A DNA stretch of 64,000 nucleotides, from the NCBI RefSeq assembly GCF_016124105.1, contig NZ_JADGMQ010000002.1:248001-312000 (forward strand), in the 5' to 3' direction. Origin of the DNA: Aquamicrobium zhengzhouense. Its GTDB lineage: Bacteria; Pseudomonadota; Alphaproteobacteria; Rhizobiales; Rhizobiaceae. Below, one piece after another: positions 43,426 through 53,815 of this stretch. The position numbers and the translations under genes are program-made. The notes under the pieces were generated by a model, which saw only the letters and a program-made list of their open reading frames with translations, made no database searches and had not been told where the DNA came from. How positions within the stretch are numbered: the first letter of the stretch is position 1; each line of letters starts with the position of its first letter.

Positions 43426-44529
43426 TCAGACGTTGAACTTGAAGAGCAGGACATCGCCATCCTGCACTACATATTCTTTACCCTCGTCGCGGGCCTTGCC
43501 GACTTCCTTGGCGCCGGATTCACCGCCTAGTGTGACATAGTCGTTGTAGGCAATCGTCTGCGCACGAATAAAGCCGCGCTCGAAATCGGTATGAATGACG
43601 CCAGCCGCCTGGGGAGCCTTCGTGCCCTTCACGATGGTCCAGGCGCGAGTCTCTTTCGGGCCTGCCGTGAAGTATGTGATCAGGTCAAGCAACTCGTAGC
43701 CGGCACGGATGAGGCGGTCGAGACCCGGCTCCTCCAGTCCCATTTCGTCAAGGAATTCCTTGGCTTCTTCGTCGGGGAGCTGCGCAACCTCTGCTTCGAT
43801 GGCGGCTGAGATAATGACCGTATGCGCGCCCTGAGTTGCAGCCATTTCTGCGACCTTGGCGGTGTGGTCATTGCCGGTTGCTGCATCGGCTTCAGCGACG
43901 TTGCAGACATAGAGTACGGGCTTGGAGGTAAGGAGGTTGAGGCCTTTAAGGATGATCAGATCCTCAGCCGCAATGCCTTCCAGCATGACGCGTACCGGCT
44001 TGCCATTCTGAAGCAGTGACAAGGCCTGCTCCATAACCGGCAGAAGCGTCGTCGCTTCCTTGTCCTTGCCGGTCGCGCGCTTGCGGATCTGGACGATGCG
44101 GCGCTCGAGGCTGTCGAGGTCAGCGAGCATCAACTCGGTCTCTACCGTGTCAGCGTCTGCGACCGGGTCGATCTTGCCTTCGACGTGCGTGATATCATCG
44201 TCTTCGAAGCAGCGGAGGACGTGGACGATTGCGTCGACCTCGCGGATGTTCGCAAGGAACTGGTTTCCGAGGCCTTCACCCTTGGATGCACCGCGAACCA
44301 GCCCGGCAATATCAACGAAGGAGATGCGCGTCGGGATGATTTCCTTGGAGCCTGCAATTTTGGCGACTTCCTGCATGCGGGGATCGGGTACCGCGACCTC
44401 GCCTGTGTTCGGTTCGATGGTGCAGAATGGATAGTTCGCCGCCTGCGCTGCTGCCGTACGTGTCAGCGCATTGAACAGCGTCGACTTGCCGACATTGGGC
44501 AGCCCGACGATGCCGCATTTGAAGCCCAT
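43426..44529 (-). CDS. ychF: YchF/OLA1-type ATPase
   Basis: This 367-residue Obg-like P-loop protein has G1 GLPNVGKST (about 8-16), switch II DIAGLVRGASKGEGLGNQF (about 70-88), a helical insertion and a C-terminal TGS domain (YFTAGPKETRAWTIVKGTKA). YchF/OLA1 prefers ATP over GTP, binds ribosomes and is linked to oxidative-stress response. It is a stand-alone transcript. Confidence 0.96.
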   Translation of the reverse strand: MGFKCGIVGLPNVGKSTLFNALTRTAAAQAANYPFCTIEPNTGEVAVPDPRMQEVAKIAGSKEIIPTRISFVDIAGLVRGASKGEGLGNQFLANIREVDAIVHVLRCFEDDDITHVEGKIDPVADADTVETELMLADLDSLERRIVQIRKRATGKDKEATTLLPVMEQALSLLQNGKPVRVMLEGIAAEDLIILKGLNLLTSKPVLYVCNVAEADAATGNDHTAKVAEMAATQGAHTVIISAAIEAEVAQLPDEEAKEFLDEMGLEEPGLDRLIRAGYELLDLITYFTAGPKETRAWTIVKGTKAPQAAGVIHTDFERGFIRAQTIAYNDYVTLGGESGAKEVGKARDEGKEYVVQDGDVLLFKFNV

Positions 44530-44602
44530 GATCTGGTCCTGTCAGGTGATGGATTATTGACTGAGGCTATGGGCGAAAGGGAGGCTGATCGTCAACCCCT
44601 CG

Positions 44603-45193
44603 TCAGGTCACAACGCTCCATACGAGCCATCCGGCCCCGCCGAGGACCAGCAGCCCAACAAGGGCCAAAAGGCCGTCGCGCGCCAGCATGGCAAGTGCAA
44701 ACAATGAGATTGCCGCCGCGACGATCGTCGCTGATAAAGGCACCAGCTCAAGCGCCGGTACTACCAGGGCGAGGAGAAGGCAGAGCAGCGCCCACAGGCG
44801 GTCGAATGGGGATGCCACGAGTGTCGTGAGGCGGCGGTCGATGACGCCATCAACGACGCGGGCAGGGCGTTCAAGCCAGGCAATGATACGGTTGATCTTT
44901 TGGCTCGAAATATCCGCGCGCAGGATGAATTTTGGTAGCCATAGTTTCTCGCGGGCCATGATCATCTGAATTGAGGCGAGCGCAATCGCCACTGCACAAA
45001 CCGTTGCGACGCCAAAGATCGCAGTGAGCGGCGAAACCATCAAGAGTGCCGGCAAAAGGATAAGCGGCGGAAACGCATCACCACCGATCCGATCGATAAC
45101 GGCTTCTACGGTGACGCGGTCGGTGCCCTGCGCAGCGTCCTCAACGCAATCGAGCACTTCGGCAACAGATTCTGGTCCGCATCCATCATTCAT
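44603..45193 (-). CDS. exoD: ExoD-family membrane protein
   Basis: This 196-residue inner-membrane protein matches the ExoD family. It has an N-terminal soluble part with VTVEAVIDRIGGDAFPPLIL, then helices at about 45-80 and 130-196 with the LERPARVVDGVIDRRL loop between. In Rhizobium ExoD is needed for exopolysaccharide production and alkali tolerance; its mechanism is unknown. Start ATG 45193; six earlier codons from a TTG are less likely. Confidence 0.88.
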   Translation of the reverse strand: MNDGCGPESVAEVLDCVEDAAQGTDRVTVEAVIDRIGGDAFPPLILLPALLMVSPLTAIFGVATVCAVAIALASIQMIMAREKLWLPKFILRADISSQKINRIIAWLERPARVVDGVIDRRLTTLVASPFDRLWALLCLLLALVVPALELVPLSATIVAAAISLFALAMLARDGLLALVGLLVLGGAGWLVWSVVT

Positions 45194-45317
45194 GACCGAC
45201 AAAGCCTTCAATCACGCGATGGTTCCCGTGCTGCGCCGGTCTGGACACATCAATGTCGATCAAATATGCAAGGCTTGGCGGGCTGCCGTTCGGGCCGCCC
45301 CGAGAGCGATGGGAAAA

Positions 45318-46037
45318 CTAATCTTTATTCCCGAACAGCTTGCGCAGCATGTCGGCCATAGGCCCCTTTTCGGGAGTTTTCACGGCCGACTTTTGCTGGC
45401 GGGCTTGCCGAATATGGCTCTGCGCCTTCGGCGCAGGCTTGTCGGTGTTTTTTCCAGGAACGGGATCGCTGCCACGTGTGGCGATGGCCAACTTGCTCAT
45501 GAAGCCGCTGTCATCACCGGCAATGAGCTTGTCCGCATTGTCTGCCATTGCGTCGAGCAGTGGCTCAAGCCACTCATGGTCGGCCTTCGAAAAATCACCC
45601 AGCACGTGGTGGGTGACCATCTCCTTGATGCCCGGATGGCCAATGCCGATCCGAACTCGTCGATATTCTTTTCCGCAGTGCGCGTCGATCGACCGGATGC
45701 CATTATGGCCACCAGCGCCACCGCCCACTTTCACGCGGACTTTGGCAGGTGCAAGGTCAAGCTCGTCATAAAGGACGATTAGGCCCGCTGGATCTATCTT
45801 GTGAAAGCGCATGGCTTCCCCGACCGACTGGCCGGAGAGGTTCATGAATGTCTGTGGCTTGAGAAGGAGTACCCGCTCATCACCGATGCGGCCATCGGCA
45901 ACCAGGCCTTGAAATTTCTTTGACCATGGCGAGAAAGAGTGGCGGCGGGCGATAGCGCCCACCGCCATGAACCCGACATTGTGTCGGTTGTTCTCGTATT
46001 TCGGGCCGGGATTGCCGAGGCCTGCAATGAGCAGCAT
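45318..46037 (-). CDS. pth: Peptidyl-tRNA hydrolase with C-terminal extension
   Basis: This 239-residue enzyme rescues peptidyl-tRNAs. The core has [20 protein letters not shown] (catalytic His in NRHN, about 18-21), [12 protein letters not shown] and [14 protein letters not shown] Lys/Gln-rich tail of about 45 residues ([17 protein letters not shown]) exceeds the usual 190-200 residues, as in many alphaproteobacteria. It lies 25 bases downstream of rplY on the same strand, a common pairing. Confidence 0.96.
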   Translation of the reverse strand: MLLIAGLGNPGPKYENNRHNVGFMAVGAIARRHSFSPWSKKFQGLVADGRIGDERVLLLKPQTFMNLSGQSVGEAMRFHKIDPAGLIVLYDELDLAPAKVRVKVGGGAGGHNGIRSIDAHCGKEYRRVRIGIGHPGIKEMVTHHVLGDFSKADHEWLEPLLDAMADNADKLIAGDDSGFMSKLAIATRGSDPVPGKNTDKPAPKAQSHIRQARQQKSAVKTPEKGPMADMLRKLFGNKD

Positions 46038-46062
46038 GACGGGTTCTCCCGGCTCGGGAGCC

Positions 46063-46674
46063 TTAGGCTTCGCCTTCGGCCGCTGCTTCGTCTACCTCAG
46101 ACTTGAGGCCAGCCGGTGCAGCGATCGTGGCAACAGTGAAGTCGCGGTCGGTGATGGTCGGCTTCACGTCTTCCGGCAGCTTGACGGAGGAGATGTGAAT
46201 GGTGTCGCCCAAATCGGTGCCTTCGAGGTCGATCTCGATAGCGTCCGGAATCTGGTTGGCAGGGCACTGCGCTTCGATCTCGTGGCGAACGATGTTCAGG
46301 ACACCGCCACGCTTGAGGCCAGCCGACTTCTCTTCGTTGATGAAGCGAACCGGGATCTGGACGGTGACCAGCGTGTTCTTGCTGACGCGCAGGAGGTCCA
46401 CGTGGACCGGGAAGTCACGAATCGGGTCAAGCTGGTAGGCCTTGGGGAGGACCTGAATCTTCTGGCCGTCGACTTCGATCGTAGCAACGGTGGTCATGAA
46501 GCCGCCGCCGTGGATCTTGTAGTAGACATCCTTGTAGCTCAGCGCGATTGAAAGCGGAGCCTGTTTGTCGCCGTAGATTACAGCGGGAACCTTGCCGTTG
46601 CGACGCAGTTCGCGGGCGGACCCCTTACCAACCCGTTCGCGCGTCTCGGCCTTGAGCACGTAGTTCTGGCTCAT
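46063..46674 (-). CDS. rplY: 50S ribosomal protein L25/general stress protein Ctc
   Basis: This 203-residue protein binds 5S rRNA. The N-terminal L25 domain has [20 protein letters not shown] and [14 protein letters not shown], and the C-terminal TL5/CTC beta domain (about 95-185) contains [20 protein letters not shown]-like sequence (here [18 protein letters not shown]). The start ATG 46674 has AAAGGAA upstream. It is followed by pth in an operon. The acidic C-terminal tail is short. Confidence 0.96.
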   Translation of the reverse strand: MSQNYVLKAETRERVGKGSARELRRNGKVPAVIYGDKQAPLSIALSYKDVYYKIHGGGFMTTVATIEVDGQKIQVLPKAYQLDPIRDFPVHVDLLRVSKNTLVTVQIPVRFINEEKSAGLKRGGVLNIVRHEIEAQCPANQIPDAIEIDLEGTDLGDTIHISSVKLPEDVKPTITDRDFTVATIAAPAGLKSEVDEAAAEGEA

Positions 46675-46831
46675 GGCATTTCCTTTCGTTTTAAAACTGG
46701 AGTGTTCCCGGCGTACCAAGAACGCCAAACCGACTGCGCAAGCGCAAAGCCGATCCGCCCCGTGCTGCCTCCAAGGGTGTCGACACAGGTGGCGGTCCTA
46801 TAACCGAAGCCGGGTTCCGGCGCAACAAGAG

Positions 46832-48079
46832 TCAGGCAATGTGACGGTTTGCGCGCAGTTCTTTCATCGATGGCAGCAAGATCGTCAGCAGGCCGATCAT
46901 GGGCAGGAAGGAACAAACTGAATAGACCCAGTCAATACCATTAGCATCGGCGAGGAAGCCAAGGGCGGCAGCGCCGAGACCGCCCATTCCAAAGGAGAGG
47001 CCGAAGAAGATGCCCGCGACCAGGCCCACCCGGCCAGGAACCAGTTCCTGTGCGAAGACGACGATGGCAGGAAAAGCAGAGGCCAATACGAGGCCGATGA
47101 TCACCGACAGTACGCCACTCCAGAAAAGATCGGCATAGGGTAACGCCAGCGTGAACGGCAATACACCGAGGATCGAGAACCAGATGACCGTCTTGGTGCC
47201 AACGCGATCGCCGATCGGGCCGCCAAGGATGGTGCCTGTTGCGACTGCGCCAAGGAACAGGAACAGCATCATCTGGGCCTGCTGCACCTCCAGGCCGAAT
47301 TTTTCGATCACAAAGAAGGTATAGTAGCTGCTGATGCTGGCGAGATAGACGTTCTTGCTGAATACGAGCAGCGTCAGGATCACCAGAGCCTGTATGACCC
47401 GTTTCTTCGCTACGGGCAGCTTCTTGCTTGGTTGCGGCCTTTGGGAATTCGCACGCTGATATCGGCCGTACCAGCCGCCCACCTGTCGAAGGACCAGCAT
47501 TGAAATGAGCGCGAGTATCGTGAACCAGGCGACGCTTGTCTGGCCGCGCGGGACAACGATGAATGCGGCGAGGAGCGGCCCCAGGGCAGTACCCATATTT
47601 CCGCCCACCTGAAACACGGACTGTGCCAAGCCGAAGCGCCCACCCGAGGCCATGCGAGCCACGCGCGAAGCTTCCGGATGGAAAATTGCAGATCCGATTC
47701 CAATAAGCCCCGCGCCTACGATCAACATTGGATAGGACGTCGAGAAAGCGAGCACGAAGAGGCCGCACGTCGTCGCGGCGCTGCTGACGGGAAGAGATTG
47801 AGGCATCGGCTTCTTGTCTGTGTAGAGGCCGATCATCGGCTGCAGCAGTGAAGCTGTGCACTGGAAGGTTAGCGTCAAGAGACCGATCTGCCAGAAATCG
47901 AGCCCATAATCGGCTTTCAACATCGGGTAGATGGCCGAGAGGAGCGACTGCATGACATCATTGATGAAATGGCACAGGCACACGGCCAGCAGGACGGGAT
48001 AAACGGTGCTTTCGGCACGCGGCGCGGGCGCCCCAGCGGCAATATCAGTCAAATTCGCGATCCTTGAAGCTTTTGGCAT
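46832..48079 (-). CDS. MFS transporter, fosmidomycin-resistance (Fsr)-like
   Basis: This 415-residue major-facilitator protein has twelve predicted helices. Typical Fsr-like motifs are LCHFINDVMQSLLSAIYPML (about 34-53) and GIGSAIFHPEASRVARMASG (about 126-145). Family members export fosmidomycin or other drugs, but no substrate can be assigned. It is divergent from an AraC-type gene (90 bases between starts), the usual arrangement for locally regulated pumps. Confidence 0.9.
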   Translation of the reverse strand: MPKASRIANLTDIAAGAPAPRAESTVYPVLLAVCLCHFINDVMQSLLSAIYPMLKADYGLDFWQIGLLTLTFQCTASLLQPMIGLYTDKKPMPQSLPVSSAATTCGLFVLAFSTSYPMLIVGAGLIGIGSAIFHPEASRVARMASGGRFGLAQSVFQVGGNMGTALGPLLAAFIVVPRGQTSVAWFTILALISMLVLRQVGGWYGRYQRANSQRPQPSKKLPVAKKRVIQALVILTLLVFSKNVYLASISSYYTFFVIEKFGLEVQQAQMMLFLFLGAVATGTILGGPIGDRVGTKTVIWFSILGVLPFTLALPYADLFWSGVLSVIIGLVLASAFPAIVVFAQELVPGRVGLVAGIFFGLSFGMGGLGAAALGFLADANGIDWVYSVCSFLPMIGLLTILLPSMKELRANRHIA

Positions 48080-48169
48080 AGATTTAGGCCGATTGTTGGG
48101 GAGCGTCTTTCGTGGTTTGATCGAATAGCTTCGCGAGTGGGCCGGGGCGGTGCATGGGAGGGCAAGGCA

Positions 48170-48988
48170 ATGCTGGCTGAGATCAGGTCGCCTGATCCGT
48201 CCAATCTGGAATGGATCGAGCGGTCACGCAGCGCGGTGATCGCGATCCCGGGCGACTACCCGGATGGTCACACGGTTCTGAGGCACCAGCACGGTAAGGC
48301 CCAGTTGCTCCACGCCTTGACGGGGGTGGTTATGGTTTCAACGGCGGAGGGACGCTGGATGGTGCCGCCTGATCACGCCATGTGGATCCCCGCCGGTGAG
48401 GAGCATTCGGTAGAAATGCTAGGCTTTGTACGTATGCGCTCTGCCTACATCTCACCGGATGTTCACGATGGACTTCCGACCGGGCTGTGTGTGCTGGCGA
48501 TGACTGACCTGATGCGCAGCCTCATCATCGAGGCAGTCGATATCAAGGAGGCCGACGCCAGTGACGAGCGAGGCAGGGCCGTTATGGACCTGATCCTTTT
48601 GGAGATCCCGCGTATGCCGATCCGCCCGTTCGGGCTGCCATTTCCTGCTGATGCGAGGCTGGCCAGGTTGTGCCGGGCCTTTGTGGTGTCACCAACTCCC
48701 CGAGCGACAATTGACGACTGGGCGCGCGAGGCGGGAATGAGCCGCCGCAGCTTTACGCGAGCGTTTCTGGCAGAGACAGGGCTCAGCCTGTCGATGTGGC
48801 GTCAGCAGGCGACCTTGTTCGCTGCTCTGCCACGGCTTGCCGAAGGTGTGTCGATAACGGAATTGGCGCTTGATCTGGGATATGAGAGCGCGCCGGCATT
48901 CACGACGATGTTTCGTCGGATGCTGGGCGCGTCCCCGCGTGACTATTTACGTCGTAGAAGCGGGGACGGCCGATCTGATCAGGCTTAG
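48170..48988 (+). CDS. AraC-family regulator with N-terminal cupin
   Basis: This 272-residue regulator has an AraC-type cupin (about 10-130; [32 protein letters not shown]). The C-terminal region carries two helix-turn-helix motifs ([20 protein letters not shown] and [20 protein letters not shown]). ATG 48170 follows a GGAGGGCAAGG stretch. It probably regulates the divergent MFS pump. Its stop overlaps the convergent prs stop region by four bases. Confidence 0.9.
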   Translation: MLAEIRSPDPSNLEWIERSRSAVIAIPGDYPDGHTVLRHQHGKAQLLHALTGVVMVSTAEGRWMVPPDHAMWIPAGEEHSVEMLGFVRMRSAYISPDVHDGLPTGLCVLAMTDLMRSLIIEAVDIKEADASDERGRAVMDLILLEIPRMPIRPFGLPFPADARLARLCRAFVVSPTPRATIDDWAREAGMSRRSFTRAFLAETGLSLSMWRQQATLFAALPRLAEGVSITELALDLGYESAPAFTTMFRRMLGASPRDYLRRRSGDGRSDQA

Positions 48989-49917
48989 TCGAACAGGCTG
49001 GAGACAGACTGCTCGCTAGCCGTACGCGAGATCGCTTCGCCGATGAGGTCGGCGATAGTGATGACGCGAATGTTGTGTGCAGCCTCGACGGCTGAAGTCG
49101 GCTGGATCGAGTCGGTGATCACCAGTTCTTTCAGTTGCGAAGAGGTGATACGAGCCACTGCGCCGCCGGAAAGAACACCGTGGGTGATATAGGCGGTGAC
49201 GCTCGTTGCGCCGTTTGCCAGCAATGCGTCGGCCGCATTGCAGAGCGTTCCGCCCGAGTCGACGATATCGTCGATGAGGAGGCAATCTTTGCCGCGAACA
49301 TCGCCGATGATGTTCATCACCTCGGACTCGCCCGGCTTCTCGCGGCGCTTGTCGACAATTGCCAGAAGCGCATCGAGGCGCTTGGCCAGAGAGCGGGCGC
49401 GAACGACACCACCAACGTCAGGCGACACCACCGTGACGTTCGGCAGTTCGTAGTTCCGCTTGACGTCGCGTGCGAGAACCGGAACTGCGAACAGATTGTC
49501 CGTCGGGATGTCAAAGAAGCCCTGGATCTGACCGGCGTGCAGATCCAGTGTCAGCACACGGTCGGCACCAGCCTGCGTGATCAGGTTTGCAACGAGCTTT
49601 GCCGAGATCGGAGTACGGCCGGAAGCGCGACGATCCTGACGGGCGTAGCCGAAATAAGGGACCACTGCGGTGATACGGCGAGCAGATGACCGGCGGAACG
49701 CATCGATCATGATGAGCAGTTCCATCAGGTGGTCATTTGCAGGATACGAGGTCGACTGAAGAACAAAGACGTCTTCGCCGCGCACGTTTTCCTGGATCTC
49801 TACGAAGATCTCCTGGTCAGCAAAACGGCGTACCGTCGCTTTGCCCATGGGTATGTTGAGATAGCGGGAGACGGCTTCTGCCAAGACCCGATTGGAGTTG
49901 CCAGCGAAGAGTTTCAT
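48985..49917 (-). CDS. prs: Ribose-phosphate pyrophosphokinase
   Basis: This 310-residue class I PRPP synthase has [20 protein letters not shown] at the N-terminus, [19 protein letters not shown], the flexible-loop region [20 protein letters not shown], and the ribose-phosphate loop [20 protein letters not shown] (about 212-231). It makes PRPP from ribose-5-phosphate and ATP for nucleotides, histidine and tryptophan. It lies in the same direction as the lipoprotein gene 149 bases upstream. Confidence 0.97.
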   Translation of the reverse strand: MKLFAGNSNRVLAEAVSRYLNIPMGKATVRRFADQEIFVEIQENVRGEDVFVLQSTSYPANDHLMELLIMIDAFRRSSARRITAVVPYFGYARQDRRASGRTPISAKLVANLITQAGADRVLTLDLHAGQIQGFFDIPTDNLFAVPVLARDVKRNYELPNVTVVSPDVGGVVRARSLAKRLDALLAIVDKRREKPGESEVMNIIGDVRGKDCLLIDDIVDSGGTLCNAADALLANGATSVTAYITHGVLSGGAVARITSSQLKELVITDSIQPTSAVEAAHNIRVITIADLIGEAISRTASEQSVSSLFD

Positions 49918-50066
49918 GAATTTTCCCCGGGGAAGGATATGGGCGGGCTTTTAAAGCGGTGGGCGGGTATTGCAAGTGTTGAGGGCGAAGTTCCTCCGCT
50001 TTTCATCATCTGACCGGCCAAACGTAAGGTAAATTTGCCGGCTATGGCCTTTTTCCTGCCCATTTA

Positions 50067-50615
50067 TCAGCTTTGACGTGACGCCAGCCACCCGGCGAGT
50101 TCGTCGAGAGTCTGGTCAGCGATCTTTTCCATCGTAGGTACCTGCACCGAGGCCCAGCCTTCCACGCCGTCCGTACGATTTGTTCCTTTGCCCTGAATAC
50201 GGTGAACGCGTGTGCCACTCGGATCCAGAACGTCCCAGACGTAGATGACGGTCGTGTCGCCGCGCTCGGTGATCGCCGAAAAATATCCTTTGAGGATGAG
50301 TGTTGCCGTTCCATCACTCGCCGAGACCAGTCTGAGACCACGTGTGGAGGCTTGACTGTTAAGGCGGGAGGCAAGTGGCGCCGACGCTGCCTCGGTGGCG
50401 CCTATGACTGGCTCCAGTCTGATCCTTGCGCTGGAAACTTGAGCCGCCATTTCAGCAGACGACGACTGTTCAGAGGCGGGCGGGAATTGAGAAGCACTGG
50501 AGGCTGCCCCATTGCCGCCCAACAGTGCTGAGGGGTCGAGCACGTCCTGCGTGCTCGTGCATCCTGCTATCAGAAGTGCGGCGCAGATCACGGCCGAAAG
50601 GTGCGGGATCTTCAC
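50067..50615 (-). CDS. Hypothetical lipoprotein
   Basis: This 182-residue protein has a lipoprotein signal (SAVICAALLIAGC, Cys about 18), so it is probably acylated by the nearby Lgt pathway. The mature part is Ser/Ala-rich for about 45 residues, then a domain with GLRLVSASDGTATLILKGYF and VIYVWDVLDPSGTRVHRIQG that looks like a beta-sandwich. Start GTG 50615 follows AGGAGGG. It is not assigned to a named family. Confidence 0.78.
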   Translation of the reverse strand: MKIPHLSAVICAALLIAGCTSTQDVLDPSALLGGNGAASSASQFPPASEQSSSAEMAAQVSSARIRLEPVIGATEAASAPLASRLNSQASTRGLRLVSASDGTATLILKGYFSAITERGDTTVIYVWDVLDPSGTRVHRIQGKGTNRTDGVEGWASVQVPTMEKIADQTLDELAGWLASRQS

Positions 50616-50684
50616 CAGCTTTTTCCCTCCTGCGACATGCGTCTGGATATCCAAAGTTTGGCACCGGTAGTGTGGCATTGCAAA

Positions 50685-51836
50685 TTACTGAACAATCAGG
50701 TCGAGGTTGCGCCGCGATAGCGGACGAGGTTCATCTTCCGTAGTGACATAGGTGCGCCCGAGGGTCATCGCCGTCTCGCTGTCGGAATCCATGATGATGA
50801 TATGTGCGAACAACGTCATGCCGGGAGCAATCGGCTCGCTGTTGCCGGCGTAGAACATCGGTCTATCCATCCACGAAGGCGAGAAGCGCGCTCCGACCGA
50901 GTAGCCACACGCATTCAGGCGGTGTCGGGTAAGACCTCCAGCCTCGAGAACTCGTGCGTGCGCATCGAACACGTCGCCGAATGTGCGGCCCGGTACCATG
51001 GCTTTTTCCACCGCCTGCAGCGAGGCAAGGGCGGCATCGTAAAGCTCCTGATGCCGTCTCGATACCTTTCCGGTCAGCACCGTGCGCATCATGGGGGCGT
51101 GATAATGGTGGAATACGCCGGCCCATTCCAGCGTCAGCTGGTCGTTCTTGTTGAGCTTTCGACGGCCGGCCTTGTAGCGGCAGAGGAGGGCGTCAGACCC
51201 TGAGCCGATTATGAACTCGTTGGCCGGGTAATCGCCGCCGCCCGCGAAGATCGCCCCCTGCATCGCTGCGAGGATCGCGCCTTCATCTCCACCTTGCTTG
51301 ATGAGTGGGAGGGCCGCGTCCAGCGCATCATCACCGAGAGCGGCTGCCTTCTCGACCTTGGCGATCTCTGCGGCACTCTTGAAGACGCGCAGATGCGGAA
51401 TGATTGTGGAGGCGTCTTCGGTGGTGGCGAAGGTTTTCATCTCTTCATCAAGCAGGCGACCGCTTCTGGCAGTGAGGCCATGCGTGTCATATTCGATGCC
51501 AATACGGCAGCCGAGCAGGTCCAGATCGTTGAGGAGGTTACGCAACTCGGACGCTGGGTTCGCGCCCTCGCGATCAGTCCAGACAACGATGTTGTCAAGG
51601 ATCGACGTGTGGCGCGCCTGACGCAGATCTGCTGAGCGCGTCATGAGGATCATCGAGCCATCAGCCTTCACGACCAGGCATTGGAAGAAGCAAAAGCCGA
51701 ACGTGTCGTATCCCGTCAGCCAGTACATGCTCTCCTGCGAGAATACGAGCAGTGCATCGAGCTTGCGGTCAGCCATCTCGATGATCAGCCTGTCGCGGCG
51801 TGAGTCAAATTCAGTTCTGTCGAAATGCAGCGCCAT
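50685..51836 (-). CDS. M24-family protein (creatinase/aminopeptidase P fold)
   Basis: This 383-residue protein has a creatinase N-terminal domain (about 1-130, LLVFSQESMYWLTGYDTFGF) and an M24 'pita-bread' domain. Where metallopeptidases have an Asp-x10-Asp pair, this reads LTLEWAGVFHHYHAPMMRT, and the His-region motif GHGIG is replaced by CGYSVG. Canonical metal ligands are therefore missing, so it may be a metal-independent hydrolase such as creatinase-like or ectoine-hydrolase-like enzymes. It overlaps pgeF by one base (TAATG). Confidence 0.82.
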   Translation of the reverse strand: MALHFDRTEFDSRRDRLIIEMADRKLDALLVFSQESMYWLTGYDTFGFCFFQCLVVKADGSMILMTRSADLRQARHTSILDNIVVWTDREGANPASELRNLLNDLDLLGCRIGIEYDTHGLTARSGRLLDEEMKTFATTEDASTIIPHLRVFKSAAEIAKVEKAAALGDDALDAALPLIKQGGDEGAILAAMQGAIFAGGGDYPANEFIIGSGSDALLCRYKAGRRKLNKNDQLTLEWAGVFHHYHAPMMRTVLTGKVSRRHQELYDAALASLQAVEKAMVPGRTFGDVFDAHARVLEAGGLTRHRLNACGYSVGARFSPSWMDRPMFYAGNSEPIAPGMTLFAHIIIMDSDSETAMTLGRTYVTTEDEPRPLSRRNLDLIVQ

Positions 51837-52630
51837 TAGCTGGCCTCCAATGCAATCGTCGAAATCTGGCGTCCGTAGTCCGGCTCGTTGCGATGGGTCG
51901 TGCGCCGGTAGGAATAGAAGAGGTCTTCCTCGGCGTAGGTGCAGCGGCCAAGCTGGCTGGCGCGCACACCTGCGCGGGATAGTCGGTCTACCGTATATCC
52001 GTTCAAGTCGAACATGGCATGGCCGTCATTCTGGGAAGGTTTGAACCACTTTTCATTGGCCGGCGCGGCCTCCACGAAGCGGGCGATAAATTCCGGGCCA
52101 ACCTCGTAGTTGGCGGCGCTGATCGAGGGGCCGAGGACAGCCACAATATGTTCGCGCGCGGCTCCCAACTCTTCCATCGCCGCGATGGTCGCCTCGAGAA
52201 CGCCGGTGAACGCACCTTTCCAGCCAGCATGTGCGGCACCGATAATTCGTGTCTCCGGATCAGCGAAAAGGATCGGACCACAATCGGCGGTCAGAACCCC
52301 AAGAGCGATGCCGGGCTGATCAGTCACCATGGCATCCGCTTTGGGGCGATCACCGGTAATCGGTTCGCGAACCAGCAGTACGTCTGCCGAGTGTACCTGG
52401 TACAGCGTAGCCAGTGCATCGGGTCGCACGCCCATCCATTCGGAAATGCGTGCGCGATTTTCCTTCACGTCTTCTTGCCTGTCGTTCGACCCGGAACCCG
52501 CATTTAGCCCACGGTAGATGCCCTCTGACACGCCGCCCTTGCGGGTGAAGAAGCCATGTCTGATACCGTTCGCATTGAAATCATCAAGCTCGGGAGACCG
52601 GAGGGGATCCGGTCGAACAGCTTCCAGCAT
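51836..52630 (-). CDS. pgeF: Peptidoglycan editing factor PgeF (YfiH family)
   Basis: This 264-residue multicopper-oxidase-like (DUF152) protein has HGFFTRKGGVSEGIYRGLNA (about 26-45), QVHSADVLLV with the metal His, VLTADCGPILFADP, and GAAHAGWKGAFTGVLEATIA with the second His. Members act on UDP-MurNAc peptides or purine nucleosides (FAMIN-like). It is coupled to the M24 gene downstream by TAATG and lies 99 bases from midA upstream. Confidence 0.92.
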   Translation of the reverse strand: MLEAVRPDPLRSPELDDFNANGIRHGFFTRKGGVSEGIYRGLNAGSGSNDRQEDVKENRARISEWMGVRPDALATLYQVHSADVLLVREPITGDRPKADAMVTDQPGIALGVLTADCGPILFADPETRIIGAAHAGWKGAFTGVLEATIAAMEELGAAREHIVAVLGPSISAANYEVGPEFIARFVEAAPANEKWFKPSQNDGHAMFDLNGYTVDRLSRAGVRASQLGRCTYAEEDLFYSYRRTTHRNEPDYGRQISTIALEAS

Positions 52631-52729
52631 ATGCCGTCCTTATCGCTTCAAGCCCGCTGCGAGGCTTGCGTTGTTTGTTTTCGGCTGCAGAATTGCGGCG
52701 CGGATCGTGGGGCAGGGGGCGGGTGAAAG

Positions 52730-53815
52730 TCAATCCATCCTGTCAAAGCCGGGAAGCATGACACTCTTCGGCGCGACTGCCATCACCTTGAAGAGCGTGC
52801 CCATCTGGTCCGGTCCCGCAAGGCGCTCAACCTCGCTGCGCAGCTGCTCTTTCACGGTATTGTCCGCCTGACTGCCAAGAGCGCCCGCACGCTCCAGCAG
52901 ACCCATCCGCAACAAGAAGTCGCCCTGGGTCGAAAGCTGTGGGTGAAGATTATGCGCTGTCGCTACAGCTGCCAAAACCTCGAAATCGACATGGCTCGTC
53001 AGGTCCGCTTCACCGGGATTTTCCAGCACATCGTCATAAGCATGCGCCTTCATGGCTTGCAGCGTGTCGCCAAAGCCTGATTTCAGGTGACCATAGTCGA
53101 GGAATATGCCGGCGCCGCCCTTGGATGAGATCCGCGCGGAGATTTCGGCCATGATCGCAGAGCGGGCCGGTGCCGCTTCGAATATCGCGCCGGGTTCCGA
53201 CGGCACCTCGGGCAGCAGCACAGGGTCAATCGCACCCATCCCCACCGCGAAACAAAGTTCGCCTGCGTCATCCAGCGCTACCACCCGCTCACGCCAGCCT
53301 TGCTCGGTGTTAACGAACTGACGAACCGGAATAGCGTCAAACAGCTCGTTGGCGATGACAATGAGAGGGATATCCGGAAGGTCCGATACTTGTGTGACCC
53401 AACGGGGCTTTGCCCGGCCAGCGGTCGCAAATTTCTGCTTCTGGATCTCGCTCAGTCGGGGGCTTGCCTCCACCATCGCGATCCGGGAGACGGCCGTGAA
53501 CCCTGGGTCGAGGCGATCGATGGTGCGCAGCATGTCGACCATCAACGTGCCGCGGCCAGGACCGATCTCAACAAGCGCGAAGGGGATGGGCTTTCCAGCG
53601 GCAATCCAGGCCGAATAGGCCCAAACCCCGAGAAGTTCGCCGAACATCTGACTGATCTCCGGCGCGGTGATAAAATCGCCCGAAGCACCGAAAGGCTCGC
53701 GCGTGGTGTAGTAACCATCTTGAGGGTCAAACAGGCATGTCGCCATAAATTCAGCGACGGAGATCGGCCCCGTGGCGGCGATCAATTGCTTGAGCCGGGT
53801 CTTCAATGCCGTCAT
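52730..53815 (-). CDS. MidA/NDUFAF7-like SAM-dependent methyltransferase
   Basis: This 361-residue DUF185 protein has [20 protein letters not shown] near the N-terminus, [20 protein letters not shown] (about 43-62), the SAM motif [19 protein letters not shown] (about 79-97) and [20 protein letters not shown]7, the mitochondrial homologue, methylates an arginine of a complex I subunit. A similar role for NDH-1 is plausible here. It overlaps lgt by four bases. Confidence 0.88.
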   Translation of the reverse strand: MTALKTRLKQLIAATGPISVAEFMATCLFDPQDGYYTTREPFGASGDFITAPEISQMFGELLGVWAYSAWIAAGKPIPFALVEIGPGRGTLMVDMLRTIDRLDPGFTAVSRIAMVEASPRLSEIQKQKFATAGRAKPRWVTQVSDLPDIPLIVIANELFDAIPVRQFVNTEQGWRERVVALDDAGELCFAVGMGAIDPVLLPEVPSEPGAIFEAAPARSAIMAEISARISSKGGAGIFLDYGHLKSGFGDTLQAMKAHAYDDVLENPGEADLTSHVDFEVLAAVATAHNLHPQLSTQGDFLLRMGLLERAGALGSQADNTVKEQLRSEVERLAGPDQMGTLFKVMAVAPKSVMLPGFDRMD

